Assembly: GCA_020634935.1 (NCBI GenBank)
Contig: JACKAT010000001.1
Span: 272,460-336,459 of the forward strand
Direction: 5' to 3'
DNA: 64,000 nt
Source of the DNA: Anaerolineales bacterium
Lineage (GTDB): Bacteria > Chloroflexota > Anaerolineae > 4572-78 > J111
Within the stretch, counting starts at the first letter, position 1; each line of letters opens with the position of its first letter. Shown here in pieces: positions 16,922 to 26,149 of the stretch. The position numbers and the translations under genes were made by a program. Below the pieces are notes generated by a model that was not told the origin of the DNA, did not search any database, and saw only the letters and a list, made by a program, of their open reading frames with translations.

Positions 16922-16949
16922 TGGCGGCGATGCTGCAGCATCGCCGCCA
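16922..16949 (-). terminator. Perfect 28-bp palindrome after the membrane protein gene
   Basis: The arms TGGCGGCGATGC and GCATCGCCGCCA make a very stable stem. On the minus strand it is followed by CATTCTTTATAAAA and lies a few bases after a stop codon, so a terminator is the likely role, although the T-run is imperfect. Confidence 0.6.
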
Positions 16950-16955
16950 TAGGTT

Positions 16956-18044
16956 TTAGGGACAGCTGATCTGGCAGATGGTTGCTTCGAAGTCCGTGTG
17001 GTCGAAGGTGACGTCTTCGTTTTTTTGCATAACAAACAGCAGAAAATCACCGGGTTGAATGGTGTCGATGATAAAGCGGTTAGCAAAGCCGCTTTCATCA
17101 TTACCGAGGACCGGCCGGGAAAAAACGGGGTCGGTGGAAATATCGCCCGTGTTATTAAAAACGGAGACAATAACCCCATCCCCACCCACGTCGATTTTTT
17201 CGGCGTGAAGCAGGATTTCGATCGGGCCGGGGACGGGGCTGGTCCAGCGCCAGGCGATATCGGCCTCATCGCCGGGGTGGCCGCTCTCTTCGCAGATGCG
17301 CACATAATCAGCGGCGTACCAGCAGGTGCCGTACTCACGGCTCTCGTAAACCATGGGCTGCCAGGTGTTTGTGCCGGGTGAGGCCCACAAATATTGCCAA
17401 TTTCCCTGACTGCTGGAAAAGTCGATGTTGGAATCAGCCAGCAGTTGTGGTCGAGCGGCGGGAGCAGGTGGGGGCGACACAGGCGCTCGGGTCGCCGTGG
17501 GGGCTTCACTGACTTGCTGCGCCAGCGAACGGCCTGCCCCGGGATCAGTCGTAGGTGTTATGGTTGGCGTCGGTGGTGGTGGTGCGGCAACGACCGCCTC
17601 CTCGGTTGCGATGGGGGCTGCCGCGATGTCATCGCCTTCGCCGCCGAAGAAGACCAGCGCAAAAACCGCGTATAGAAAAATTGCGCCCACCGCCACGGCC
17701 AGCAGCGTCAGTAATAACCCAATACCGACATAGACCAAAGGCCGGCTGTTGATTTTAGTTGAGGCCGGTCGAGGTGAAAGGCTTACCGGATTGGTTAAGG
17801 GGGGTATTAAAACCGCTTCACTAGATTCTTGATCAAAAGATTCTTGATCAAATTCCTGATCGAATTCCTGAGCCGATTCACCCATAACCGGCTCTTCTAC
17901 CGGCTCAATCGGTTCTTCAATTTCCGGTTCAGTTAATTCTTCAATGGGCTGCTCAATAGGGGTTTCATCAGGATTTTCATCAGGCTGTTCAATTGTTGGC
18001 TGCTCTACCTCAGGGGCAGAGGTGGGTTCAGCGAGATCGGGCAT
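16956..18044 (-). CDS. Single-pass membrane protein with acidic head and extracellular beta-sandwich-like domain
   Basis: About 362 residues. Residues about 1-95 are rich in Glu/Pro/Asp. A membrane helix follows (LVYVGIGLLLTLLAVAVGAI then FLYAVFALVFF). After a Thr/Pro linker, the last ~160 residues contain DFSSSQGNWQYLWASPGTN and WRWTSPVPGPIEILLHAEK, a pattern seen in Chloroflexota surface proteins with a carbohydrate-binding-like sandwich. Function unknown; an acidic cytoplasmic tail with an outside binding domain is the visible plan. ATG 18044 is preferred (GGAGAGG upstream); ATG 18095 is the alternative. Confidence 0.65.
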   Translation of the reverse strand: MPDLAEPTSAPEVEQPTIEQPDENPDETPIEQPIEELTEPEIEEPIEPVEEPVMGESAQEFDQEFDQESFDQESSEAVLIPPLTNPVSLSPRPASTKINSRPLVYVGIGLLLTLLAVAVGAIFLYAVFALVFFGGEGDDIAAAPIATEEAVVAAPPPPTPTITPTTDPGAGRSLAQQVSEAPTATRAPVSPPPAPAARPQLLADSNIDFSSSQGNWQYLWASPGTNTWQPMVYESREYGTCWYAADYVRICEESGHPGDEADIAWRWTSPVPGPIEILLHAEKIDVGGDGVIVSVFNNTGDISTDPVFSRPVLGNDESGFANRFIIDTIQPGDFLLFVMQKNEDVTFDHTDFEATICQISCP

Positions 18045-18160
18045 CCTTCCTCTCCAACCTTTTAATGGATCACTGCTTTTGCACTCCTGAATCATACTTC
18101 ATTCAGCGCGTCTGCCAAATTTGGGGGTTTTGTTTGAAAAACGCCCAAATTTATGAGGTG

Positions 18161-18316
18161 GTAGCACAACATTAAACCGTGGAAACGTGAAGATGACGGA
18201 AGATCGATCAAATAATCGACAGAATTGACACGATTATCACGATTTTATCGGTCATAATTCGGTAAATCGAGTTAATCCTGTCTAATTTTTCTTCACCACG
18301 GTTTAGTGCAGAGCTA
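18161..18316. repeat. Dispersed TAAACCGTGG...CCACGGTTTA element, copy 1
   Basis: Terminal inverted repeats ATTAAACCGTGG and CCACGGTTTAG enclose sequence containing GACAGAATTGACACGATTAT. It is matched in inverse orientation at 54098-54245. It fills the gap between two minus-strand genes. Confidence 0.8.
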
Positions 18317-18345
18317 TCTATGGGGTTAAGATGCCCGTAAATTTA

Positions 18346-19647
18346 TCAAGAACCCGATTGTTTTTCTTGATGAGCTTCCGGGTTTTTGGCGGGGGTTTCC
18401 TGATCATCGGCAGAGACAGAGGCGGCGCCGTTGTGAGTCGGCATAGACTCAGGGGAGGTAGGGCGGGCCGGCTTTTTAGCGCGAGGTTTTTTGGCGGCGG
18501 CTTTTGGTGAGCCAGTGATAATCGATTGAATGGATTGGTCTTCTTTGAGTTGGGCCTCGAAGAAGCGCTGGGCCGTTTCGGTCTGGCGCTGGCGTAAAGC
18601 CATAGGGCCAATGGTGCGCAAATCGTCCAATGTGACCTCCAGGCGGCCGTCGGCAGCGGCCAGGGCGCGGCCGGCTTCAAATAGGGTTAACTCGGCTCGA
18701 TGGCTGTCAATTTTTAGCTCCTGAATCCAGCGCAGCCCTTCGCGTTCGACGCCTGGGCCGAATTTTACTTTGGGCAGCCGTTTGCGGGCTTCGATGACTT
18801 CCCCTTGGGCCGACTCGGTTTCGGCCAGCCAATCGGTGACAAATTTGTAGGGTTTGTGCTTGTAGAAGACGGCCCGTCGATAAATTTCCATCCGCTCGTC
18901 AAGGTTTTGCACTCCGCGGATCAGCACGCGCAGTCCAAATCGATCTTGAATTTGGGGGCGCAGGATGCCTTCTTCGGGGTTCATTGAACCGACCAGGGTT
19001 AAACGCGAGCGGTAGGTGGCCGCCATCGGGCCGCGCCGGACGGTGTACTGGCCCTGAGCGGCGGCGTCAAGAATGGCGTCGATGATCAGCGGATCAAGCA
19101 GGTTCACTTCATCGATGTAGAGCATGTTTTGATCGGCCTGCGATAGAATCCCGCGCTCGACCAGCAGCCGATTTTGCTCCATCGCTACCCGCTCGTTGAT
19201 GCCGCCGACCACATCTTCCAGCCGGGCGTTGAGCGGCAGTTCAACCAGCCGCATTGCCTCCGTGGTGGTGATCGGGTCGCCCATGCCCAGCTTAACTGCG
19301 CACTCTTGGCAAACGCCGTCCATACCGTACAAAATAAGGTCTTCCGGCTCGCAGCCGTACTCGCACGTGCTGCGTTCGACCACGGGCATCAGATCGACCA
19401 GCCCGCGTACGGCGGTGGTTTTGGCTGTGCCTCTAGCCCCCACCAGCAGCACGCCGCCGACGGCTCGATTGATGAGGGCCAACAGCAGGGCCATCTTCAT
19501 TTCGGTCTGGCCGACAATCGCCAAAAAAGGGTAGCGCAGTTCTGAGGCCAACCCGCGATCGCGATGTTTGGCCGCAGACTTTAAGACGGCCGCGGCCGGG
19601 CCGCTGGAGTATAAAATTTCAAGAAGCTGTGATCGGCGTTTCGCCAT
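18346..19647 (-). CDS. Second magnesium-chelatase subunit I-type AAA+ ATPase
   Basis: 433 residues. Walker A GARGTAKTT, a Cys cluster (CEYGC, then CQEC), ADQNMLYIDEVNLLDPL as Walker B, and GSMNPEEGILRPQIQDRFGL. It is clearly homologous to the ATPase at 13462 but longer at both ends: about 35 extra N-terminal residues and a basic, Lys/Ala/Pro-rich C-terminal tail (about 375-433) that may be disordered. No VWA partner adjoins. Its role beyond an AAA+ chelatase/MoxR-like motor cannot be stated. Confidence 0.82.
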   Translation of the reverse strand: MAKRRSQLLEILYSSGPAAAVLKSAAKHRDRGLASELRYPFLAIVGQTEMKMALLLALINRAVGGVLLVGARGTAKTTAVRGLVDLMPVVERSTCEYGCEPEDLILYGMDGVCQECAVKLGMGDPITTTEAMRLVELPLNARLEDVVGGINERVAMEQNRLLVERGILSQADQNMLYIDEVNLLDPLIIDAILDAAAQGQYTVRRGPMAATYRSRLTLVGSMNPEEGILRPQIQDRFGLRVLIRGVQNLDERMEIYRRAVFYKHKPYKFVTDWLAETESAQGEVIEARKRLPKVKFGPGVEREGLRWIQELKIDSHRAELTLFEAGRALAAADGRLEVTLDDLRTIGPMALRQRQTETAQRFFEAQLKEDQSIQSIITGSPKAAAKKPRAKKPARPTSPESMPTHNGAASVSADDQETPAKNPEAHQEKQSGS

Positions 19648-19723
19648 GCTTAGGTGTTATCCCCAAACAACTTCGTGCCTTACCGTTTTAGAAATTACGA
19701 AGTTAATAATAATAATTGGTTGC

Positions 19724-20833
19724 TTAGGCCGGTTTGGGTGGAATTTTTAGGACTTGTCCGGGTTTGATCTGGCTGGGGTTACTCAAAATATCGCGGTTGG
19801 CCTCGTAAATAATGTTCCATAAGGAGGCTTGGCCGTAAACCTGCCGGGCGATGCTGTACAAGGTATCGCCGGACTGCACGGTGTACATTTGCGGTTGCGG
19901 CTCCGACACGTCCAGAAAACGGCGGTCGGCGTCGACCAGTTGATCCAGGGCGCCCCGCACGCTATCGGGATCGCCGGGAATGCGCTGCACCAGGAGGGCG
20001 CCGGCGGTGCGCAGCCGCTCTAACTGCGCGTCGCTGATGCCGCTGGCATCGCCGATAGCGGTAACGTATTTCCAGCGACCGGCGGCCTGATCGATGGCAA
20101 AGCTGACATCGGGCTGAAAATGCCAGATGTAGGTGGCGGCGGCATCGAAATAACGGTCGGCGTCGGGCAGCAGAACCACGTGTTCGCCGGGCTTGACCTC
20201 AGGTTGAGGATCGGGATCGGGCGGCTTGGTTTCGTCCAGGGTTTTGAGCGTGGCCCGGAGTTGGGCCGGATCGACGTTGTAGCCGGGGCAGGTGGTGCCG
20301 TTGCCGCGCAGTTCGCGATGGCCGCGCACGTTCTCAACCGGAATATTGTATTTCTGGCGCAAATGTTGAATGAGATTGAGCAGCGACTCCATTTGGGCGC
20401 TGGTCGGGGTGGTGTACTGGTTGGGAATTTGTCGGGTTTGTCCGTTGGCGTCTTGATAGGTGCGGTTATCGCTGAACCAACCGGCCATGCAGATGGCTAG
20501 GTAGTGGTTGTTCCAGTACTGGCCGTATTCCAGCCCTTCGGAATTATCGGTATCCCTAAAGCCGGCGTGGTAGGCCGAAATCTTTTCATCCAGGGCGTAT
20601 TCAATTTGGCCGCTGCCGGGAATAACATAATTGTAACCGCCATGCGACCAGCCCTGACCATTGACATGATAGGTGAAGAAGCTCAGCGCGTTACCCGTCG
20701 GCGCGCCGGTCGTTCGGTCGGCCGTGGCCGAATGATGAACGGCAATACCCAAGACTTCCCCACTACGCTGCCAATCTTTATAATTTTCATAATTAGGCAT
20801 TTGAGCCCGGACATCGGTAATATCTAGTGCCAT
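19724..20833 (-). CDS. N-acetylmuramoyl-L-alanine amidase (Amidase_2) with C-terminal LysM
   Basis: 369 residues. The amidase domain (about 25-185) has the zinc ligands in VHHSAT and RGHRELRGNGTTCPGYN. A middle region of about 100 residues is unassigned, and a LysM domain ends the protein (YTVQSGDTLYSIARQVYGQ to LKIPPKP). It would cut the stem peptide from muramic acid. There is no signal peptide at the ATG 20833 start, so export by another route or a role on internalised muropeptides is implied. Confidence 0.88.
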   Translation of the reverse strand: MALDITDVRAQMPNYENYKDWQRSGEVLGIAVHHSATADRTTGAPTGNALSFFTYHVNGQGWSHGGYNYVIPGSGQIEYALDEKISAYHAGFRDTDNSEGLEYGQYWNNHYLAICMAGWFSDNRTYQDANGQTRQIPNQYTTPTSAQMESLLNLIQHLRQKYNIPVENVRGHRELRGNGTTCPGYNVDPAQLRATLKTLDETKPPDPDPQPEVKPGEHVVLLPDADRYFDAAATYIWHFQPDVSFAIDQAAGRWKYVTAIGDASGISDAQLERLRTAGALLVQRIPGDPDSVRGALDQLVDADRRFLDVSEPQPQMYTVQSGDTLYSIARQVYGQASLWNIIYEANRDILSNPSQIKPGQVLKIPPKPA

Positions 20834-20983
20834 AGGAATACCCTCATGTTAATCTCCTTTAATTCTACATAATAACCGGAAATGATACAAGCGTCGCGCG
20901 GAATACGGCCAGATTGACGCCAAACCCGGATGCCTGTAAAATGCATGATTGACCATTATACACTTGTATTTACCCAGCAGATG

Positions 20984-21064
20984 AGGTGACTGGCACTTTA
21001 TGCCGTAATTGCAGCGTGGTATTACATCCAGCGCTCTCGATTTGAGCCAAAGTGCCAGTCACCT
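20984..21064. repeat. AGGTGACTGGCACTTTA hairpin element
   Basis: Arms AGGTGACTGGCACTTT and AAAGTGCCAGTCACCT bracket about 48 bp. Related copies are at 39709-39791 and 57061-57143. Here it lies directly upstream of the glycosyltransferase gene. Confidence 0.85.
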
Positions 21065-21129
21065 GAATAGATACATACACTTTACGCATCACCCGACAGC
21101 GATCGAAAAATTTAATTCAAGGCAGTTTC

Positions 21130-22110
21130 ATGATTTCAACCGTAATTCCCCTGCTGAATGAGGAGGGGAATCTGGAATTACTCCATCAAAAGCTCACCGC
21201 TGCGCTGACCCAACTCAATCAACCGTACGAAATTATTTTTATCAACGACGGCAGTACCGATAACTCCCCCCAAATTTTGGAAGCGTTATTCGAGCGAGAC
21301 CCGGCCGTACGCGTCATCCATTTTCACCAAAATTTCGGCAAAACGGCGGGCCTGGTAGCCGGTTTTCGGCACAGCCGGGGTGATGTCATCATCACCCTCG
21401 ATGCGGATTTGCAAGACGATCCGGCTGAAATTCCCAAGTTGCTGGCCAAGTTGGAGGAGGGCTACGATTTGGTCGCGGCCTGGCGGCACGATCGCCAAGA
21501 CCCTATCGACAAGACCTGGCCGTCGAAAATTTTTAATCGGGTGGTTTCAAAGTTCAGCCAGCTAAACCTGCACGATTTCAACTGCGGCTTCAAGGTTTAT
21601 CGACGGGCCGTTACCGAGCAGATTCCACTCTACAGCGACTTTCACCGCTTTGTGCCGGTGCTGGCTGCCGGTAAAGGGTTTCGCATCACCGAGGAGAAAG
21701 TGCAGCACCATCCACGCTACTCCGGGGTGTCGAAATATGGGGCGGGCCGGGCGATTCGCGGTTTTTTGGATTTCATTACGGTTCTGTTTTTGACTACCTA
21801 TCTCAAGCACCCGCTCCGATTGTTTGGCACGATCGGGTTGCTGACCTTTGGGCTGGGAACGCTCATCGAACTTTATCTGGCCGGGTTGTGGCTGCTGCGC
21901 GTCGCCGCTGGTTTCGATATCGGGCCGATTGGCACCCGCCCGCTGTTCCTTGTGGGTATTTTAGCCATGATTCTGGGCATTCAGCTTTTTTCAACCGGCC
22001 TATTGGGCGAAATGCTGCGCTATTTTACGTTCCGGCCGGAGCAGGAGTATACCATTAAGAAAATTCTAGAGAGGGAGGAGACCAATCCACGGGTTCCTGT
22101 TGTTAATTAG
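21130..22110 (+). CDS. Membrane-bound family 2 glycosyltransferase (GtrB/DPM1-like)
   Basis: 326 residues. GT-A domain with PLLNEEGNL, INDGSTDNS and the metal-binding DADLQDDP, followed by NCGFKVYRR. The last ~100 residues hold two membrane helices (about 232-255 and 275-298). This is the layout of enzymes that transfer a sugar from a nucleotide donor to undecaprenyl or dolichyl phosphate. Start ATG 21130. A methyltransferase gene follows on the same strand. Confidence 0.9.
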   Translation: MISTVIPLLNEEGNLELLHQKLTAALTQLNQPYEIIFINDGSTDNSPQILEALFERDPAVRVIHFHQNFGKTAGLVAGFRHSRGDVIITLDADLQDDPAEIPKLLAKLEEGYDLVAAWRHDRQDPIDKTWPSKIFNRVVSKFSQLNLHDFNCGFKVYRRAVTEQIPLYSDFHRFVPVLAAGKGFRITEEKVQHHPRYSGVSKYGAGRAIRGFLDFITVLFLTTYLKHPLRLFGTIGLLTFGLGTLIELYLAGLWLLRVAAGFDIGPIGTRPLFLVGILAMILGIQLFSTGLLGEMLRYFTFRPEQEYTIKKILEREETNPRVPVVN

Positions 22111-22134
22111 GGCTAGATTGGCTACACCAAACCA

Positions 22135-22728
22135 TTGAGCGATCACGGAAATCGGCAAAAACATTTGAATTCAAACCCGGTGCAGCGCAAACTGCTAAAC
22201 CGGTTTCACCAGATCATTGTCGATTTGGTACAACAAACTCAGGCCAACAAGATTTTGGATGCCGGCTGTGCTGAAGGATTTGTCATTCAACACCTGCAGC
22301 ACAATAACATCACCGCAGTCTGTATTGGCGGCGATTTTGAACCCGATGCCCTTCAGTGGGGGCGCGATAACTTTATTCATCATGCGCCGTTGACTAACTT
22401 GGATATCCACTCCCTCCCCTTTCCCGATAACCATTTCCCCCTGGTTATCTGCCTGGAAGTATTGGAGCATCTACCCGACTCCCAGGTTGGACTGCGAGAA
22501 CTGGCCCGCGTTTCTTCAGAATATGTCCTCTTAAGTGTGCCCCATGAGCCGTTTTTTAGAGGCGCTAATTTTCTGCGGGGCAAGCACCTAACCGCTTTGG
22601 GTAACGACCCCGAACATCTGCATAACTACTCCGGCTGTGATTTTCGCCGCATGGTCGACGGCGTGGTCGATGTAGTGTGGCACGGTTATTCTTTCCCCTG
22701 GCAGATTGCGTTGACGCGGAAACGTTAA
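22135..22728 (+). CDS. Class I SAM-dependent methyltransferase
   Basis: 197 residues. Motif I is KILDAGCAEGFVIQHL; IHSLPFPDNHFPLVICLEVLEHL corresponds to motifs II-III of the Methyltransf_11 group. The acceptor is unknown. The start appears to be TTG 22135, 24 bp after the glycosyltransferase stop, so the two may be one transcript. The Rhs-derived region begins immediately after its stop codon. Confidence 0.8.
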   Translation: MSDHGNRQKHLNSNPVQRKLLNRFHQIIVDLVQQTQANKILDAGCAEGFVIQHLQHNNITAVCIGGDFEPDALQWGRDNFIHHAPLTNLDIHSLPFPDNHFPLVICLEVLEHLPDSQVGLRELARVSSEYVLLSVPHEPFFRGANFLRGKHLTALGNDPEHLHNYSGCDFRRMVDGVVDVVWHGYSFPWQIALTRKR

Positions 22729-22754
22729 AACGAAACCCAACCGCTTTTTTTACT

Positions 22755-23434
22755 CCCGGCGCCAGCCTGACCGTGGTAGACGAAGCCGGCGCCAGCGGCA
22801 GCCTGACCTACGATGCCTACGGCGGCGTCCCCACTGTGCCGCAGAGCCTCAATCGCTATGTGGCGACGTCGCTGGGGGCAACGGGCGGGTCTCACCCCCG
22901 TTGCCCCCTGGAACTGAAACCATACCCAACCATTTAATTGGTAATTACCTGCAACAAATCATCAACGGCGACACGACGACCTACTTGTATGACGACGCCA
23001 ACCGACTCATCAATTCCACAAACTCTACCAACTCCCTAACTCCCATCTACAACGGCGTGAATGATCGCGTGGGGCAAACGGTGGGCGGCAATACAACCGA
23101 CTTCGCCTTGGACCTCGCCGGAGGGTTGCCGGAAGTCATCTACACCAGCCAGAGCGAGGTCTACCTCCATCTGCCGGGCGTCATTGTGACCGAGAAAGCC
23201 AATGAAGTGCGCTACCTACTCAGCGACGGCCCTTCGACTGCGCTCAGGACAGGCCTCGGCTCGATCCGCCAGGCGACGGATGACAGCGGAGCAGTTGTGG
23301 CTTACAATGAGTTCGATCCGTACGGTAATCCAATCGTCAATCGTCAATCTGAAATCGAAAATCCGTATGGCTTTACGGGTGAGTGGTGGCAGGCTGAGGT
23401 TAGCTTGTTGAGCCTATCAAAGAAAGGGCCTTAA
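22755..23434 (+). pseudogene. Rhs/YD-repeat fragment, copy 1
   Basis: A first piece reads SLTVVDEAGASGSLTYDAYG and stops at 22937. The second piece (about 22930-23434) reads YDDANRLINS, YNGVNDRVGQTVGG, LPGVIVTEKANEVRYLLSDG, NEFDPYGNP and YGFTGEWWQAEVSLL, then ends. This is the end of an Rhs core without the RxRWYxPxTGRF/DPSG boundary or a tip. A hairpin-forming GGGGGCAACGGG/CCCGTTGCCCCC segment lies at 22875-22910. A 24-nt CCTTCGA-type insert lies in frame after LSDG. Confidence 0.8.
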
Positions 23435-24525
23435 TCGTCGGTGGAGTGGTCGTCCGTGGCCTCAACCTCAGCCTGGACTTGGGCCTCGAACTCTGCTAGC
23501 GAGCCGGTTGTAAAGGCAACCTCGCTCAAGCGGTCAAGAGCCGCCAGGTCGAGTACAGCCCAGGCCGCGTCGAAATGGTCGAGCGAAACGGCGAATCGCT
23601 GGGCCAGAAAGCGCCGCAGGAGCTTCAAGGTCGCTTCGCGGCCTTGCTCTAAACCTTCTTCGCGGCCTTCTTCGCGGCCTTGCTCTATGCCTTCTTCGCG
23701 GCCTTGCTCTATGCCCTTCTTCAAGCCGATGGCTTCGCCCTTCTCCAAACCGATGGCTTCGCCTTCTTGTTTCCATTGTTCAGCTAAGGTTGGCATTGGG
23801 TTGTCTCCTGTCTCAAAGATGGCTTGCACCACCTCAATAAACTCATGCCGCTCGATTTTCTCTGTTCCCCCGGCCACATACCGCAAAATGGTGTGCAGAT
23901 ACTCCAAACCGGTCACTTGTTGCCCTAATGTTTGAAGCAGCCCCACCATCCCTCGAAATTGCTGCCCAAACTCGTCGTGTAGGATGTATTTTAGCAGCAA
24001 CAAACTCACTCGTAAAATGACCTCGCCCCGAATCTCCTCATCGCTGTAGCGGCTCAAGTCATACAACTGATACTCAAACGTCGGTACATAGCGGCTCAAG
24101 GCATCCGGTAGATCAAACAATGCCGCGAAGTCGAGCGGAACGGTCCAGGTTTGCCGCCCGTGGTACAGCACCAACGGCAGCACCGGGCGGAAAGGTCGCC
24201 CCTGTTTGCGGTCTTGCTCCCAAATTCTGACCTGATAGCGCAGCAGTTGAAAGGCAATCTCCGGTTCGGGGTAACTCTTGTGTTCGAACAGCAAGTAAAT
24301 GTAGAGGTCGTGACCGCTGTACAAGGTGACCTGATAGAGCAGGTCGGAAAAATGTTCTTGCAACTCCGGGTCGATGAAGCTGTCCTTGTGAATATGCAGT
24401 GAGGTCAAATCGAGCAGGCTGACAACTTCAGCCGGCAAGTAATGATACAAGAAATCGCGGGCGGCGGCCTGTTGCGAGAAGAGGGCTTTGAAGAAACGGT
24501 CGTGGGGATTACGCAAATCGGTCAT
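23431..24525 (-). CDS. Rpn/YhgA-like PD-(D/E)XK nuclease
   Basis: 364 residues. The N-terminal DRFFKALF and the Asp61 / Glu81-x-Lys83 triad (FSDLLY, FEHKS) identify the recombination-promoting nuclease family once called transposase_31. The C-terminal third contains EG-x-GLxxG-type repeats (EEGREEGLEQGRE) forming a charged helix. These proteins cut DNA and promote recA-independent recombination in E. coli; the role here is unproven. It lies on the minus strand between two Rhs fragments, so may have inserted there or stirred the duplication. Confidence 0.88.
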   Translation of the reverse strand: MTDLRNPHDRFFKALFSQQAAARDFLYHYLPAEVVSLLDLTSLHIHKDSFIDPELQEHFSDLLYQVTLYSGHDLYIYLLFEHKSYPEPEIAFQLLRYQVRIWEQDRKQGRPFRPVLPLVLYHGRQTWTVPLDFAALFDLPDALSRYVPTFEYQLYDLSRYSDEEIRGEVILRVSLLLLKYILHDEFGQQFRGMVGLLQTLGQQVTGLEYLHTILRYVAGGTEKIERHEFIEVVQAIFETGDNPMPTLAEQWKQEGEAIGLEKGEAIGLKKGIEQGREEGIEQGREEGREEGLEQGREATLKLLRRFLAQRFAVSLDHFDAAWAVLDLAALDRLSEVAFTTGSLAEFEAQVQAEVEATDDHSTDD

Positions 24526-24563
24526 AGTTGATTATAGTAGCTTTGTCGGTGAATGACCAGCCA

Positions 24564-24893
24564 TTACAGGGCAACCTGCTCAGCAGCGATACGATCACCA
24601 ACACCTGGGACGCCGCCAATCGGCTGCTAGCGGTCAGCCGTCAGCCATCAGCCGTCAGCAATATTTACAACGGCGTGAGTGATCGCGTGGGGCAAACGGT
24701 GGGCGGCAATACAACGGACTTCGCCTTGGATATCGCCGGAGGCTTGCCGGAGGTGATCTACACCAGCGAGAGCGAGGTCTACCTGCATCTGCCGGGCGTG
24801 ATTGTGGCGGAGAAAGCCAACGAAGTGCGCTACCACCTCAGCGACGGCCCTTCGATAAACTCAGGACAAGCCTCGGCTCGATCCGCCAGGTGA
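24564..24893 (+). pseudogene. Rhs core, copy 2, N-terminal part before a frameshift
   Basis: Reads LQGNLLSSDTITNTWDAANR, YNGVSDRVGQTVGG and VIVAEKANEVRYHLSDG, over 80% like copy 1. After LSDG a 23-nt CCTTCGA...ACAAGC insert shifts the frame and a stop follows at 24893; the right frame resumes at 24890. An in-frame 7-bp-period GTCAGCC tract (24632-24660) has also been absorbed. Confidence 0.8.
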
Positions 24894-26104
24894 CGGATGA
24901 CAGTGGGGCGGTGGTAGCCTACAATGAGTTCGATCCGTACGGTAATCCCGTCGCTGGTGGGGGTGATCCCTATGGCTTTACGGGTGAGTGGTGGCAGGAT
25001 GAGGTTAGTTTGCTGCACCTCCGCGCTCGGTGGTATGCGCCGGAGACCGGCACGTTCTTGAGCGTCGATGCGGTGGAGAGTGAGCCGGCGTATCAGTATG
25101 TGCGAGGGAATGTGGTGAATCGGATTGATCCCAGCGGTTTTCAATCACCAGAAAAACAATCTATAGTACAAAGCGGAGGTTCTTGGGAAGCAAGGGCTTC
25201 ATCATTGCCGCTACATTTGAATGCATTGGTAGGATTTCCTGAATTTTGTCGGAATATGGCAACAAAAATAGATTATGCTCGTTGTATACTACAATATTAC
25301 GGGCTTAAACCAGCCCCAAATCCAGATACTGGTGAAGATATTGATATTTCAGAGGTTATAGGATCAAGTAAAGGGTGTTGGGAAGGACCTGTTCCTTATC
25401 GAACTTGGGGATATTTAGAGGGCGTAACAGGTGAAGCGGGTGTTTTTGGAACTCTGGCTGGAGGTACAGAATTTGTTTATGATTTTGCTAACATGCAAAG
25501 CCAAACCTTTAGTTATGGAGGGTTTGGGGCAAATAGTAATATATTAAATCCCAGTGTAAGTGCGAATATTTATCTTGCTTATGCTTGGGGATTCAACAGT
25601 AGTAGCGAAAATATTGATGTAGATTATGGAGGGCCATTCATCACTTATTATTATGGGCGTAATATTGGCAAGGGACCTTTTTCAGGAGGGGGGTTAACAT
25701 TTAACTCACCAGATTGGTCTATGTATGGGTATGGGGTGTTTATTGGAGCTGGCGTCTCATTTAACGATCTTGAACAATACGAAGCCGAACAGTATGGTAA
25801 TATACCTACAGAATTACCTACATTACCCGGGGGGAAAAATTCTTCGTATGGTGGAGCCTGGGTTGAGTATTTTCCAACAGGAGTATTGCATAAGTACACA
25901 GAGAAGAGAAACAATAGATACACAAAGATTGATCTTGGAAAACTGTACTGGCATATTGTATCAGGTATTTACAGCCCATTAGGTACAAGAGTATCATTTT
26001 TCGGAGTAGATCCCGTTAATCAATCTAGGGCAGGAGCATTAATGCGAGCTAGTATTTATGCACGCGTGCATGATCAGATTTACATCGACTCATACAAGAA
26101 TTAA
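24890..26104 (+). CDS. Rhs core end with AT-rich C-terminal tip of unknown function
   Basis: 404 residues. Residues 1-83 complete the Rhs core: NEFDPYGNPV, YGFTGEWWQDEVSLLHLRAR, WYAPETGTFLSVD and NVVNRIDPSG. After DPSG (about 25137) base composition drops abruptly to AT-rich, and a unique 320-residue domain begins. In polymorphic toxins this is where the variable toxin tip starts. The tip has Cys at a few positions and many Gly/Tyr/Ser (SYGGFGANSN, TYYYGRNIGKGPFSGGG) but no nuclease or other toxin motif I recognise. The apparent GTG 24890 start is only the point where the frame reopens, so the tip may be silent unless the frame is restored. Confidence 0.7.
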   Translation: MTDDSGAVVAYNEFDPYGNPVAGGGDPYGFTGEWWQDEVSLLHLRARWYAPETGTFLSVDAVESEPAYQYVRGNVVNRIDPSGFQSPEKQSIVQSGGSWEARASSLPLHLNALVGFPEFCRNMATKIDYARCILQYYGLKPAPNPDTGEDIDISEVIGSSKGCWEGPVPYRTWGYLEGVTGEAGVFGTLAGGTEFVYDFANMQSQTFSYGGFGANSNILNPSVSANIYLAYAWGFNSSSENIDVDYGGPFITYYYGRNIGKGPFSGGGLTFNSPDWSMYGYGVFIGAGVSFNDLEQYEAEQYGNIPTELPTLPGGKNSSYGGAWVEYFPTGVLHKYTEKRNNRYTKIDLGKLYWHIVSGIYSPLGTRVSFFGVDPVNQSRAGALMRASIYARVHDQIYIDSYKN

Positions 26105-26149
26105 ATCATTCGTGAATATTGAGCGTTTATGTAGTAGGGAAATAAAAAA

